A model generated the notes under the pieces. The model was not told where the DNA came from. It did no database searches and was given only the letters and a program-made list of their open reading frames with translations. 60,469 nucleotides of DNA, from assembly GCA_023435025.1 (NCBI GenBank), contig JAEYSE010000049.1:1-60469 (forward strand), read 5' to 3'. This DNA comes from Bacillota bacterium. Its GTDB lineage: Bacteria; Bacillota; Clostridia; Christensenellales; CAG-138. Positions 7,010-16,057 of this stretch are shown in pieces. Positions within the stretch are counted from its first letter, which is position 1, and the number at the start of each line of letters is the position of its first letter. A program made the position numbers and the translations under genes.

Positions 7010-8845
7010 TTGAATTATTCGGCATTAGACGGCATATTGGGGACCGTTGAAAAGCCGGCGCGATATACGGGCGGAGAATGGAACATGGTGACGAAGCAAA
7101 GCGCTGACGTCCATGTAGCGCTTTGTTTTCCGGATGTATATGAGATCGGCATGTCCCACCTGGGTTCCCGCATACTCTACCACACGCTTAACGCGCGTGA
7201 GGAAATATTCTGCGAACGCGTATTTGCTCCGTGGACGGATATGGAGCAGGCTTTAAAAGACAACGGATTGCCGCTGTTTTCTCTGGAAACGAGGCGTCCG
7301 CTCAACACGTTTCATATCATAGGCTTTTCCCTTCTGTATGAAATGTGCTATACCAACATCCTGATGATGCTGGAGCGATCCGGCATTCCCTTCCGTGCGG
7401 CAGATAGGGGGGAAGAATATCCCCTAATACTCTGCGGAGGCCCCTGCGCGTGCAATTCGGAGCCTCTTGCGGATTTTATGGATGCCGTGTTGTTGGGGGA
7501 CGGGGAAGAACTGTTCTTAGAAGTAGTGGATTCCTACCGCGCCGCGAAGGAACGCGGGGAAAACAAGCGCGAAATCCTAAAACAACTTGCACAAATTCCC
7601 GGTGTATACGTTCCGTCCTTCTATGAGCCGCGCTATGAGGGCGAGGCTTTTGTAGAGCTTATAAAAACGGAGCCCGCAGCGCCGGATACCGTTACCCGCC
7701 GCGTCGTTAGGAACCTTGACGCCGTACCGTATGTGGGGAAGCCCATTGTGCCCAACCTTGGTATCGTGCACGACCGTGTGTCGCTTGAACTATTCCGGGG
7801 CTGTACGCGTGGCTGCAGGTTTTGCCAGGCAGGCTATATTTACCGCCCCGTGCGGGAACGGAGCAAAGAACGCCTTGTGGAGATGGCGCATGAACTAATA
7901 GAAAGCACCGGGTACGATGAGATTTCCCTGCTTTCGTTAAGCTCCAGCGATTATTCCTGCATCCATCAGCTGGTGCCAGAATTGTTGGATACCATGGAGG
8001 CGCAACGCGTTTCTGTCTCGTTGCCTTCGCTGCGCATCGACACGTTTATCAAAGAGGATCTTGAGCGTATGCAGGAGGTGCGAAAGGGTGGCCTTACGTT
8101 CGCGCCCGAGGCCGGAACCCAGCGCATGCGGGACGTGATCAATAAAGGCGTTACGGAAGCCGACCTTCTTCGCGCCGTGCGCGATGCGTTTGATGCGGGG
8201 TGGACAGGCATCAAGCTCTATTTCATGATCGGGTTGCCAACCGAAACGGACGAGGATATTTTAGGCATTGCCGACCTTGCGCGCAAAGTGAGCGCAGCGT
8301 TTTATGAACTGCCCAAGGAAAAGCGCGGCAAGGGACTAAGGCTGACAGTAAGCGCATCGTCATTCGTTCCCAAACCCTTTACGCCGTTCCAGTGGGTGGC
8401 CCAGGATACCATGGAGGAATTAAAGCGTAAGCAGATGCTGCTAAAGAACGCCATGAAGGGCATTCGCGGCGCGGAATTTAACTACCACGATTCGACCATC
8501 AGCGCGCTTGAGGCGGTGTTCTCCCGTGGGGACAGGCGGCTAAGCTGCGTGCTGGAGGAAGCCTATCGTAGAGGCTGCCGTTTTGATTCCTGGGCGGAAC
8601 ACTTTAAGCCAATAGCCTGGCAGGAAGCGTTTGAAGCCTGCGGCCTTTCCCCGGCTGATTACGCCAACAGGGAACGCCCGCTCGATGAACCGCTGCCATG
8701 GCAGCACATGGACATGCTTGTGGAAACAAGCTACCTCAAAAAAGAATATGAACAAGCGCTGGAAGCGGCCTGCACCAAGGATTGCAGGCGCGGCTGCACC
8801 GGTTGCTTTGGGAAACGATATGCGGATTATTGCAAACTTTCATAA
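7010..8845 (+). CDS. B12-binding-like/radical SAM fusion protein, TIGR03960 family
   Basis: 611 aa. The N-terminal 200 residues resemble a cobalamin-binding-like Rossmann domain (DVHVALCFPDVYEIGMSHLG; LCGGPCACNSEPL). The radical-SAM cluster motif C-x3-C-x2-C is at Cys 265, 269 and 272 (GCTRGCRFCQAGYIYRP). The C-terminus carries further cysteines (CTKDCRRGCTGC), possibly binding another cluster. The family is almost always found beside the DUF2344 gene and RNase G, as here; its substrate is unknown, with RNA or ribosome modification a guess from context. The start is TTG at 7010, with GGGAGG 5 bp upstream. Confidence 0.88.
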   Translation: MNYSALDGILGTVEKPARYTGGEWNMVTKQSADVHVALCFPDVYEIGMSHLGSRILYHTLNAREEIFCERVFAPWTDMEQALKDNGLPLFSLETRRPLNTFHIIGFSLLYEMCYTNILMMLERSGIPFRAADRGEEYPLILCGGPCACNSEPLADFMDAVLLGDGEELFLEVVDSYRAAKERGENKREILKQLAQIPGVYVPSFYEPRYEGEAFVELIKTEPAAPDTVTRRVVRNLDAVPYVGKPIVPNLGIVHDRVSLELFRGCTRGCRFCQAGYIYRPVRERSKERLVEMAHELIESTGYDEISLLSLSSSDYSCIHQLVPELLDTMEAQRVSVSLPSLRIDTFIKEDLERMQEVRKGGLTFAPEAGTQRMRDVINKGVTEADLLRAVRDAFDAGWTGIKLYFMIGLPTETDEDILGIADLARKVSAAFYELPKEKRGKGLRLTVSASSFVPKPFTPFQWVAQDTMEELKRKQMLLKNAMKGIRGAEFNYHDSTISALEAVFSRGDRRLSCVLEEAYRRGCRFDSWAEHFKPIAWQEAFEACGLSPADYANRERPLDEPLPWQHMDMLVETSYLKKEYEQALEAACTKDCRRGCTGCFGKRYADYCKLS

Positions 8846-9488
8846 AGGGGAGCCTGTGCGCTTCATCTCCCATCTGGACGTGATGCGTCTGTTGCAGCGC
8901 GCCATGCGTAGGGCCGGACTGCCGCTGAAATATTCACAGGGGTTCAACCCGCATCCGGTCATGGCATTTGCTTCGGCGCTTGCACTGGGCTACACGAGCG
9001 ACGCGGAATGGCTGGACGTGCAGCTTGAGTCCTATGTCGCGCCCGAAGACTTCATATCGCGCATGAACGCGGCGCTGCCTGAGGGCTTAGGCATATTGCG
9101 GGCCTTAGAAATCGAGGAAAAGCTGCCCACTCTCACGGCGTTGCTGCAGCGGGCAGAATACGAAGTGACGCTGTTTTTACAGCTCGAGGACCGGGAGAAA
9201 ATCGCCGACGGCATGGATGCGTTCCTCTCGGGCCCTATTGTCGTTACCAAGCGCACCAAGGGCGGCATGAAGCAGGTGGATATCCGCCCGCAGCTGATTT
9301 CGCTCGAATTAACTGAGCCCGATACGGAGCATGCGGAGCGTGCTGTATTATCCGTTGCGGGTGTATTAAACGCAGATGGCGGCTTAAAGATGGAACTGTT
9401 GCTGGAGGCGCTATTGAAGGCCTGCGGCGTGCAGGCGCGCTGGCGCGTTCATCGAAAAGCCGTATATTTTAATCAGATAGAGGTGTAA
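8820..9488 (+). CDS. TIGR03936 / DUF2344 family protein
   Basis: 222 aa. Starting at ATG 8820 gives the characteristic N-terminus MRIIANFHKGEPVRFISHLD followed by RAMRRAGLPLKYSQGFNPHP, the hallmark of DUF2344. In some genomes this domain is fused to the C-terminus of the radical-SAM partner; here the genes overlap by 26 bp, implying translational coupling. The molecular function is not established. Upstream in-frame codons exist but would extend far into the preceding gene and lack a ribosome site. Confidence 0.88.
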   Translation: MRIIANFHKGEPVRFISHLDVMRLLQRAMRRAGLPLKYSQGFNPHPVMAFASALALGYTSDAEWLDVQLESYVAPEDFISRMNAALPEGLGILRALEIEEKLPTLTALLQRAEYEVTLFLQLEDREKIADGMDAFLSGPIVVTKRTKGGMKQVDIRPQLISLELTEPDTEHAERAVLSVAGVLNADGGLKMELLLEALLKACGVQARWRVHRKAVYFNQIEV

Positions 9489-9490
9489 GC

Positions 9491-11011
9491 ATGGGCACGG
9501 AAATCGTAGTGGACATCAACCCCTACCAGACGCGCGTCGTGCTGCTTGAAAACGGGCAGCCCAGCGAAATATTCATCGAACGCCGCGGCCATGAACGCCT
9601 CGTTGGCAACATCTATAACGGCAGGGTGCAAAACGTCCTGCCGGGCATGCAGGCTGCATTCGTGGACATCGGCCTTGAGCGCAACGCGTTTTTATACGCG
9701 GGGGATATCCAGATTGACCGGTCGGATTTCCAGTTTGGGGACAACGGGCAGGAAATGCGCCTTCCCCCCGTCAACATACAGGATATCGTAAAGCCGGGGC
9801 AGGAAATCATGGTACAGGTGTTAAAAGAGCCCGTGGGCACCAAGGGTGCGCGGGTGACCACGCATATCACGCTGCCGGGGAGAACGCTTGTTTTGATGCC
9901 CACCGTCAACTATGTAGGCGTTTCCCGTCGCATAGGGGATGAGGCGGAGCGCACGCGCTTACGGGGCATACTGGATCAGATCAAGCCACCGGAAATGGGC
10001 GTTATCGTCCGCACGGCGGCGGTGGGGAAGAGCACGCCGGAATTTCAGGCGGATATTCACTTTTTGGAGCGTCTTTGGGAACGAATACTCAAAAAGAACC
10101 AGCTCGTTTCTGCCCCGCGTCTTTTACACGCGGAGGAACCGCTGGTATTCCGAACCATACGCGATCTGTTTACACCCAATATCGAGCGCCTGACAATCAA
10201 CGATCCGGAGTTTTACGAGCGCATCCAGATCATAGCCAATATTATATCCCCGCAGCTTAAGGACCGGGTGGTGCTGTACCAGGGCGAGGAAGAGCTATTT
10301 GACCGGTACGATTTGGAGCTTAAAATTGAAAAAGCGCTTGCCCGTAAGGTGTGGCTCGCAAACGGCGGATATATCGTTATAGACCAGACCGAGGCGCTCA
10401 CCAGTATAGACGTCAACACCGGCCGTTTTGTGGGCACGGATAATCTGCAGGAGACCATCACGCAGGCAAACTGCGAGGCGGCAAAGGAAATTGCCCGCCA
10501 GTTGAAGCTTCGGGATATCAGCGGCATTATCATCGTCGATTTTATCGATATGGAGGATATCGCGGACAAGGAACGGGTGCTCGATACATTAAAGGCAGAG
10601 CTCAAGAAAGACAGGACAAAGTCCAATGTATTGGGCATTACCCAGCTTGGTCTTGTGGAAATGACGCGCAAGAAAATGCGCCACAACCTGAGCAATACCC
10701 TGCAGATGCCTTGCCCATACTGCCACGGAGACGGCAGGGTGCTTTCGCCCGAAACGGTGGTGCTAAAGGTGCGTAAAGCGCTCATCAACTCCATCCGCAA
10801 CGAGTCCATGTCCAATTATCTGGTGGAAGTGCACTCGGATGTTGCCGAACTGATTGAAGACAATTCCAGCGCCCAGGCGCCAATATTGCCCTCCGCTGCT
10901 GGGCGCAATATATACGTAAAGGCGGTGCCCACCATGCATGTGGAGGAGTTCCGCATCTCGCCTCTTCCGAAGGCGCCGGACCAGTTAGACGGTGTACGCA
11001 AATACCAATAA
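9491..11011 (+). CDS. rng: ribonuclease G/E family endoribonuclease
   Basis: 506 aa, the short RNase G form without the long RNase E tail. An S1 RNA-binding domain lies at about residues 35-125 (VGNIYNGRVQNVLPGMQAAFVDIG). Catalytic magnesium ligands are Asp 307 (SIDVNTGRF) and Asp 350 (IIIVDFIDM), 43 residues apart as in E. coli RNase E. The zinc-link CPYC is at 408/411. It cleaves AU-rich single-stranded RNA in rRNA and mRNA processing. It starts 2 bp after the DUF2344 gene behind GAGGTG and is closed by a terminator. The rplU-rpmA ribosomal genes that often follow it in clostridia are absent. Confidence 0.93.
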   Translation: MGTEIVVDINPYQTRVVLLENGQPSEIFIERRGHERLVGNIYNGRVQNVLPGMQAAFVDIGLERNAFLYAGDIQIDRSDFQFGDNGQEMRLPPVNIQDIVKPGQEIMVQVLKEPVGTKGARVTTHITLPGRTLVLMPTVNYVGVSRRIGDEAERTRLRGILDQIKPPEMGVIVRTAAVGKSTPEFQADIHFLERLWERILKKNQLVSAPRLLHAEEPLVFRTIRDLFTPNIERLTINDPEFYERIQIIANIISPQLKDRVVLYQGEEELFDRYDLELKIEKALARKVWLANGGYIVIDQTEALTSIDVNTGRFVGTDNLQETITQANCEAAKEIARQLKLRDISGIIIVDFIDMEDIADKERVLDTLKAELKKDRTKSNVLGITQLGLVEMTRKKMRHNLSNTLQMPCPYCHGDGRVLSPETVVLKVRKALINSIRNESMSNYLVEVHSDVAELIEDNSSAQAPILPSAAGRNIYVKAVPTMHVEEFRISPLPKAPDQLDGVRKYQ

Positions 11012-11028
11012 GCTTATTTCCACTATAG

Positions 11029-11060
11029 AATGCGCAGAAGCCCGGCTTTTGCGCATTTTG
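11029..11060 (+). terminator. rho-independent terminator after rng
   Basis: AATGCGCA (11029-11036) pairs with TGCGCATT (11050-11057), with inner AAGCC/GGCTT, giving a long stem followed by a short T stretch. Confidence 0.85.
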
Positions 11061-11063
11061 TGG

Positions 11064-11091
11064 TTGCTTTAGCGCTGTGACGTGCTAAAAT
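11064..11091 (+). promoter_or_regulatory. promoter for the FAH-family gene
   Basis: TTGCTT (11064-11069), 16 bp, TAAAAT (11086-11091) with TG one base upstream of the -10. Confidence 0.6.
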
Positions 11092-11132
11092 AACTATAAG
11101 AAGCATACCGATGCGCTATTTGGGAGGGTAAT

Positions 11133-11891
11133 ATGAAGCTTTGCAGAGCCAGCATTGAAAACGAGGTATTCTATGGCCTGATTGAAAACGGGACGGTACG
11201 CCGCCTGTTCGGTACGCCGTTTGAAGAAGTATTGCCGGACGGCCGGGTATACGCGCTCAACGAAGTGCGCCTGCTCGCGCCAGTCGAGCCTTCCAAGGTG
11301 GTTTGCATCGGCAAGAACTATTACGCTCACGCCATGGAAATGCAGAGCACGCCGCCCGACCAGCCGCTGCTGTTTTTGAAACCTTCCACCGCCGTCATCG
11401 GGCAGGAGGATTTCATCCTCTACCCGCCGGACAGCGCACGGGTGGATTACGAGGCGGAGCTTGGCGTTGTCATTTCCCGCCGCTGCAAGGATGTTCCCGC
11501 GGAGCGCTTTACGGACGTGGTGCTTGGATATACCTGCGTCAACGACGTCACGGCGCGGGATCTGCAGTCTAAGGACGGGCAGTGGACACGCGCGAAGGGC
11601 TTTGATACGTTCTGCCCCATCGGCCCGTGGATCGAAACGAACTTGAACCCGTTTTCCGTCCGTGTTGAATCCCGCCTGAACGGCAAGGTATGCCAGAGCG
11701 AGAGCACCTCAAGCATGATGCACGACGTCGCGAAGCTGGTTGCCTATATTTCGCGCGTCATGACGCTGTTGCCCGGCGACGTCATCGCCACAGGTACGCC
11801 TGCGGGCATCGGCCCCATGCAGGTCGGGGATACGGTGGAAGTGGAAGTGGAAGGCATCGGTGTGCTCGTAAACCGCGTGCATCGCCCGTAA
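11133..11891 (+). CDS. fumarylacetoacetate hydrolase (FAH) family protein
   Basis: 252 aa. Typical FAH C-terminal fold: CIGKNYYAHAMEM, FLKPSTAVIG, DYEAELGVVI (acidic metal ligands), GYTCVNDVTARDLQ, GFDTFCPIGPW and TGTPAGIGPMQVGD. Family members hydrolyse, decarboxylate or isomerise beta-keto acids such as acylpyruvates and oxaloacetate using Mg2+ or Mn2+; the substrate cannot be called here. The first 55 residues form the short N-terminal domain of bacterial homologues. GGGAGG sits about 7 bp before the ATG. The TrpR-like gene follows after 26 bp with its own GGAGG. Confidence 0.88.
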   Translation: MKLCRASIENEVFYGLIENGTVRRLFGTPFEEVLPDGRVYALNEVRLLAPVEPSKVVCIGKNYYAHAMEMQSTPPDQPLLFLKPSTAVIGQEDFILYPPDSARVDYEAELGVVISRRCKDVPAERFTDVVLGYTCVNDVTARDLQSKDGQWTRAKGFDTFCPIGPWIETNLNPFSVRVESRLNGKVCQSESTSSMMHDVAKLVAYISRVMTLLPGDVIATGTPAGIGPMQVGDTVEVEVEGIGVLVNRVHRP

Positions 11892-11917
11892 TCCAATATT
11901 ATCATAGGAGGCGTCGT

Positions 11918-12238
11918 ATGGAGTATTCATCCAAGCTCAAAAGCAAAGAGGTTGACTCGCTCTTTGAAGTGGTGCTCATGCTCCAGGATGAGGAGGAGTG
12001 CTACCGGTTTTTTGAGGACATCTGCACCATATCCGAAATCCAGGCGATCGCCCAGCGCCTGGAGGTTGCAAAGCTGTTGAAAAGCGGCATCACCTATCAG
12101 GAAATTGCCCAGCGGCTTGGCGCTTCCACCGCCACAATCAGCCGCGTAAACCGCTCGCTCACGTATGGCTCCGGCGGGTATCAGCTGCTGCTGGAACGCT
12201 TGAGCAAACGCGAGGGAGAAAAGAAACTTGGAGGATAA
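11918..12238 (+). CDS. YerC/YecD family TrpR-related DNA-binding protein
   Basis: 106 aa. The ATG at 11918 is preceded by GGAGG; upstream in-frame sequence belongs to the shadow of the FAH gene. Residues about 10-95 match the YerC/YecD family: SLFEVVLMLQDEEECYRFFEDICTISEI, then a helix-turn-helix (GITYQEIAQRLGASTATISRVNR) as in the Trp repressor superfamily. The ligand and regulon are unknown; these proteins are small cytoplasmic regulators. It ends in GGAGGATAAG, so its tail supplies the ribosome site for rqcH 2 bp downstream. Confidence 0.85.
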   Translation: MEYSSKLKSKEVDSLFEVVLMLQDEEECYRFFEDICTISEIQAIAQRLEVAKLLKSGITYQEIAQRLGASTATISRVNRSLTYGSGGYQLLLERLSKREGEKKLGG

Positions 12239-12240
12239 GA

Positions 12241-13989
12241 ATGGACGGTCTTTCCCTTTTGGCCGTAAAACAGGAACTGCAACGGCTGATAGGCGGCAAA
12301 GTAGATAAAATCCAGCAGCCGGAACGCGATACCATCATACTTACAATACGGGCGGGGGGCAGCAACGATCGGCTGCTCCTTTGCGCGCATCCGGAAAACG
12401 GGCGGGTGCAGCTGACGCAGCTTAGTTTCACAAATCCGCCCGAGCCGCCCTCGTTCTGCATGCTGCTTAGAAAACGCCTGACTGGCGGGCGGCTGTTGTC
12501 GATCGAGCAGCCACATCTTGACCGCGTGCTGATAGTTTCTTTTGAAGCGCGGGATGAACTGGGGGATACAGTAACCCTGCAGTTGGTTGTGGAGTTGATG
12601 GGGAAGTATTCAAATATCTGCTTTTTGAATCATAACGCGCAGATATTGGACTGCGTCCGCCATGTGAGCGCTGGCATGTCCAGCGTGCGCATACTGTTGC
12701 CGGGTGTTATCTATACGCCGCCTCCGGCGCAAGACAAGCTGAATCCGCTTGAAGCGTCGGAAGAAGATTTTGATACGGCGCTTTCCGCCCGCGGCAGCGC
12801 ACACAAGCTGCTTTCCGGGCGGTTTTCCGGGCTTTCGCCGGATTGCGCGCGCCAGATGGCAGCAAGATGGTCCGGGGAAAATGAACTGTACGCGGAGGCG
12901 CTCTCCGAATCGGACCGCGGGTCGTTTGCGCGCTTTTTATATCGGCTGTACCAGTCGTTTGCTGCGGGAGAATTCCGGCCCGTGCTTGTCTACAACGAAT
13001 ATAGGGATCCGGTTGGCTTTTACGCGTTCGAGCCTTCCTATGCAGGAGATAAACTCGCTTCGTTTCCCAGTATGGGCGCGGCTTTGGACAGCTATTACGC
13101 GCAGCGGGATTTATTGGAACGATTTCGCCGCCGCAGCGCTTCCCTGCAGCGCACACTCCAAAGCCATCTGGAGCGGAATTACAAAAAACAGGCTGTGTTT
13201 GAAACCGCGCTTAACCAAAACGAGGATCTGGAGGCGTTTCGTCTGAACGGGGAACTGCTGCTTGCCAACGCGCATCAATTGAAGCGCGGCATGCAGCACG
13301 CAAAGCTGATCAATTATTACTTGGACCCCCCGGAAGAGACCGTCGTGGAACTGGATGAAAAACTCTCCCCACAGGAGAACGCGCAGCGGTATTTCAAGCG
13401 TTACCAGAAAGGAAAGGCGGCGAAATCCCTGGCCGCTGAACAGCTCCAAAAAACGCAGGAAGAAACCGCGTATTTGGAAGGGCAGCTTGACAACCTGAAT
13501 AAATGCGTGACCGACGTTGAGCTCATTGAGATCCGGGAAGAGCTGGTGAGGGAAGGATATATCAAGCCCGAGAACAGCCGTTTCAAATCGCCCAAGCACG
13601 CGCCGTCCAAGCCCATGCGCGTACTTTCTTCCGACGGAATGGAAATATTCATTGGCCGCAACAACCAGCAAAACGACGCACTGACGCTACACTTTGCGCG
13701 CGGGGAGGACTTGTGGCTCCACACAAAGAATATCCCCGGTTCTCATGTCATTGTAAGGGCAGAAGGGGAAGTTCCCGAAACCACACTCAAAGAGGCAGCC
13801 ATGCTAGCCGCATATTACAGCAAGGCTCGCACTTCAGCCTCGGTTCCGGTGGATTACTGCCCCCGGAAATTTGTAAAAAAACCCGCGGGTGCAAAGCCCG
13901 GCATGGTCATTTATACCACCAACCGCACGCTGTATGTAACGCCCAACGAAGCGGATGTGAAAAAACTGGAACAACTTACAAATCCCTGA
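12241..13989 (+). CDS. rqcH: RqcH/NFACT ribosome quality-control protein (formerly FbpA-like)
   Basis: 582 aa with NFACT order: NFACT-N (about 1-170; LLRKRLTGGRLLSIEQPHLDR, LMGKYSNICFL), helix-hairpin-helix and coiled-coil region (about 280-430; QKGKAAKSLAAEQLQ), and the C-terminal NFACT-R domain (about 455-560; MEIFIGRNNQQNDAL, EDLWLHTKNIPGSHVIV). RqcH binds the 50S subunit with a stalled peptidyl-tRNA and adds C-terminal alanine tails. The older label is fibronectin-binding protein. Coupling with a TrpR-like gene only 2 bp upstream suggests co-expression; a regulatory link is not evident. Confidence 0.92.
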   Translation: MDGLSLLAVKQELQRLIGGKVDKIQQPERDTIILTIRAGGSNDRLLLCAHPENGRVQLTQLSFTNPPEPPSFCMLLRKRLTGGRLLSIEQPHLDRVLIVSFEARDELGDTVTLQLVVELMGKYSNICFLNHNAQILDCVRHVSAGMSSVRILLPGVIYTPPPAQDKLNPLEASEEDFDTALSARGSAHKLLSGRFSGLSPDCARQMAARWSGENELYAEALSESDRGSFARFLYRLYQSFAAGEFRPVLVYNEYRDPVGFYAFEPSYAGDKLASFPSMGAALDSYYAQRDLLERFRRRSASLQRTLQSHLERNYKKQAVFETALNQNEDLEAFRLNGELLLANAHQLKRGMQHAKLINYYLDPPEETVVELDEKLSPQENAQRYFKRYQKGKAAKSLAAEQLQKTQEETAYLEGQLDNLNKCVTDVELIEIREELVREGYIKPENSRFKSPKHAPSKPMRVLSSDGMEIFIGRNNQQNDALTLHFARGEDLWLHTKNIPGSHVIVRAEGEVPETTLKEAAMLAAYYSKARTSASVPVDYCPRKFVKKPAGAKPGMVIYTTNRTLYVTPNEADVKKLEQLTNP

Positions 13990-14061
13990 CACCTTGCCGC
14001 GATATCGCGCTATACTATGGACTAGGCGGATAATCCGGCGGACGGCAGCAGAAAAGGCGGG

Positions 14062-15177
14062 CTAAGTAGCGGAACGCCTTTCTTTTTTCCCAAACAGCAG
14101 GGCCAATAAAAGCGCTGTGGAGACGCCCAGCGCGCAGGAAAACAGCAGAGCAAGCCCGGTGAGCGCGTTGACCACATAATAGGGCGCCAGAGAAGGCGAG
14201 AGCGCTTCTACGGCGGAGGGGAAAAGGGAGAGCAGGGCGAAGGCGATCAGGCCCGAAAACACGCCGTGTATGAGTTTATAGAGAATATACCTGAGCGGCT
14301 TTTCAAACGGAATGAACGCCATGGCCTGCACCATAACGCTCAATCCCCCAAAGCCGATTAGAAACGAACAGAGCGGCACCGAATAGAGCAGGGGCAACCC
14401 GGCTTTTACGATACGGCTGCATCCGCCCGTCATCTCCATCAGGCCCAACAGAACTCCCTTAGCAGGGGAATCGCCGGGTACATTTATAAACATGGCATCA
14501 AGAGGCGCGCTTAAAACATCCAGAAACTTTAATTGAGTGAGCACCTCTGCAAGTACGAGAAAGAAAATCACGGTGCCGCCGACCTTGAGCATATCCACCA
14601 TTCCATCGCCCACCGCGCGGGGCAATGCTTTAAAAAAGGGATCGGACGGCATAAGCTTTGCCTGCCCGGGCGGGGAAGGGCGGATGGGTTTCAGAAACCG
14701 GAGGGTTATGCCAAGCAACAGCGCGCCGCCATAATAGGAGATGGCAAGCGGCCAAAACAGGCTGGTGTTTAAAAACATGCCGCCTGCCACCGCGCCCATG
14801 ATGAACATAGGGCTGCAAAGGTTGCATACTGTGCCAAGTCGCTCCGTCTCCTCGTTTGAAACAGCTCCGGATGCGAGCAGCATCCCGCTCAAACGTGCGC
14901 CGGAAGGGTATCCTGAAATGCCGCCTAAAAGGATAAGCGGTAGCGCATAGTGCGAAGTCCGTAGCCTTTTTGAAAGCGGGTAGAACAGATTGGCAAGCAA
15001 CTGCAAGGCCCCGGTCCGCTCGATGAGGGTGGCGCTTGCAAAGAATGGGAATAATGTTGGCAGCAGGATATCCCACCATAGCTGCAGCCCTTCCTTTGCG
15101 GCAGCCATGGCTGGGCGGGAAAATATGACGAGCAGGATGCAGAATACAAACGCAGCAAAAGCGATGGCGCGTTTCAT
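14062..15177 (-). CDS. ylbJ: sporulation integral membrane protein YlbJ
   Basis: 371 aa, about eight hydrophobic segments. The signature region GGISGYPSGARLSGMLLASGAVS followed by NLCSPMFIMGAVAGGMFLN is the nucleoside-transporter-gate motif of the YlbJ family. In Bacillus YlbJ is under sigma-E control and needed for spore cortex formation; transport of a small molecule has been suggested but not settled. It is convergent with rqcH and divergent from the patatin gene (53 bp gap). GGGAGG lies before the start on the minus strand. Confidence 0.88.
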   Translation of the reverse strand: MKRAIAFAAFVFCILLVIFSRPAMAAAKEGLQLWWDILLPTLFPFFASATLIERTGALQLLANLFYPLSKRLRTSHYALPLILLGGISGYPSGARLSGMLLASGAVSNEETERLGTVCNLCSPMFIMGAVAGGMFLNTSLFWPLAISYYGGALLLGITLRFLKPIRPSPPGQAKLMPSDPFFKALPRAVGDGMVDMLKVGGTVIFFLVLAEVLTQLKFLDVLSAPLDAMFINVPGDSPAKGVLLGLMEMTGGCSRIVKAGLPLLYSVPLCSFLIGFGGLSVMVQAMAFIPFEKPLRYILYKLIHGVFSGLIAFALLSLFPSAVEALSPSLAPYYVVNALTGLALLFSCALGVSTALLLALLFGKKERRSAT

Positions 15178-15230
15178 TGTTACCTCCCGCGAGTATGGCT
15201 TGTTATCCTTATGAAGGAAGGGGCGTATGC

Positions 15231-16055
15231 ATGACGAAAAAGGTAGGGTTGGCGCTCGGCTCCGGCAGCGCTAAAGGGGTTGCGCATATCGGTGTGATAC
15301 AGGCTCTGGAAGAAAACGGAGTGCCTATCGATATGGTGGCGGGCTCTAGCGCGGGCGCGATCGTTGGGGCGATCTATTCCGTAGGTACCGATCTTTCGCT
15401 TCTGGGCAAATACTTTGAAGCCATCAACAGCCGCGATTATATGGATATGACTGTGCCGCGCAACGGAAAAGGCGGCCTTATCAAAGGCAACCGTATGCAG
15501 GAGATGATACGGATATTCACGCATGACAAGACGTTTTTAGAGACGCGCATTCCGTTTATTTGCATGGCGGTGGATGTGGAAGCGGGCGAGCTGATTGCAT
15601 ATCAGAACACGGATAAAAAGCTACACGAATGCGTACGTGCAAGCATGGCTATTCCCGGTATATTTACGCCTGTACGAATGGACGGAAGGCTTTTAGTGGA
15701 TGGCGGCTTATTGGAACGTGTGCCCTGCATTCCCTTGCGGGAAGCGGGTGCGGATGTGGTGATTGGCGTGGACGTCGGGTACCGGGGCGAGGTGCAACGG
15801 ATCGAAACGCCCACCGTACGGGCGCTGTTTGACCGCTCGCTCGATATCATGATGTGGCGGATCACCCAAGCCCGTCAGGAAGCGGCGGATATTATGCTAT
15901 GCCCCCAAGTCTTGGATTTATTGAAGTGGTTCTCCAACAAAAATACGCGGGAAGGAATAGAAGAAGGGCGGCGTGTGGCAGAAGAGGCTATGCCGCGCAT
16001 ACTCGAACTGTTAAAGCAAAACGAAATCCCGCTCAAACCCAAAAAGCGTTTGTAA
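15231..16055 (+). CDS. patatin-like phospholipase / RssA-type serine esterase
   Basis: 274 aa. The ATG at 15231 follows GAAGGAAGGGG and starts directly before the oxyanion-hole loop (GLALGSGSAKGVAHIGVIQALEE). The nucleophile elbow is G-S-S-A-G (about 44) and the catalytic dyad Asp is in VDGGLLERVP (about 160). The protein lacks a signal peptide and membrane helices, so it is probably cytoplasmic or peripheral. It resembles bacterial RssA/YchK esterases acting on phospholipids or acyl esters. The end converges on tmcAL with a 2-bp gap, so the two messages must overlap at their 3' ends. Confidence 0.88.
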   Translation: MTKKVGLALGSGSAKGVAHIGVIQALEENGVPIDMVAGSSAGAIVGAIYSVGTDLSLLGKYFEAINSRDYMDMTVPRNGKGGLIKGNRMQEMIRIFTHDKTFLETRIPFICMAVDVEAGELIAYQNTDKKLHECVRASMAIPGIFTPVRMDGRLLVDGGLLERVPCIPLREAGADVVIGVDVGYRGEVQRIETPTVRALFDRSLDIMMWRITQARQEAADIMLCPQVLDLLKWFSNKNTREGIEEGRRVAEEAMPRILELLKQNEIPLKPKKRL

Positions 16056-16057
16056 CA

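Noticed and set aside
13999..14010. CGCGATATCGCG palindrome after rqcH
   Set aside because: Short and without T tracts; no supporting evidence for a terminator or operator.
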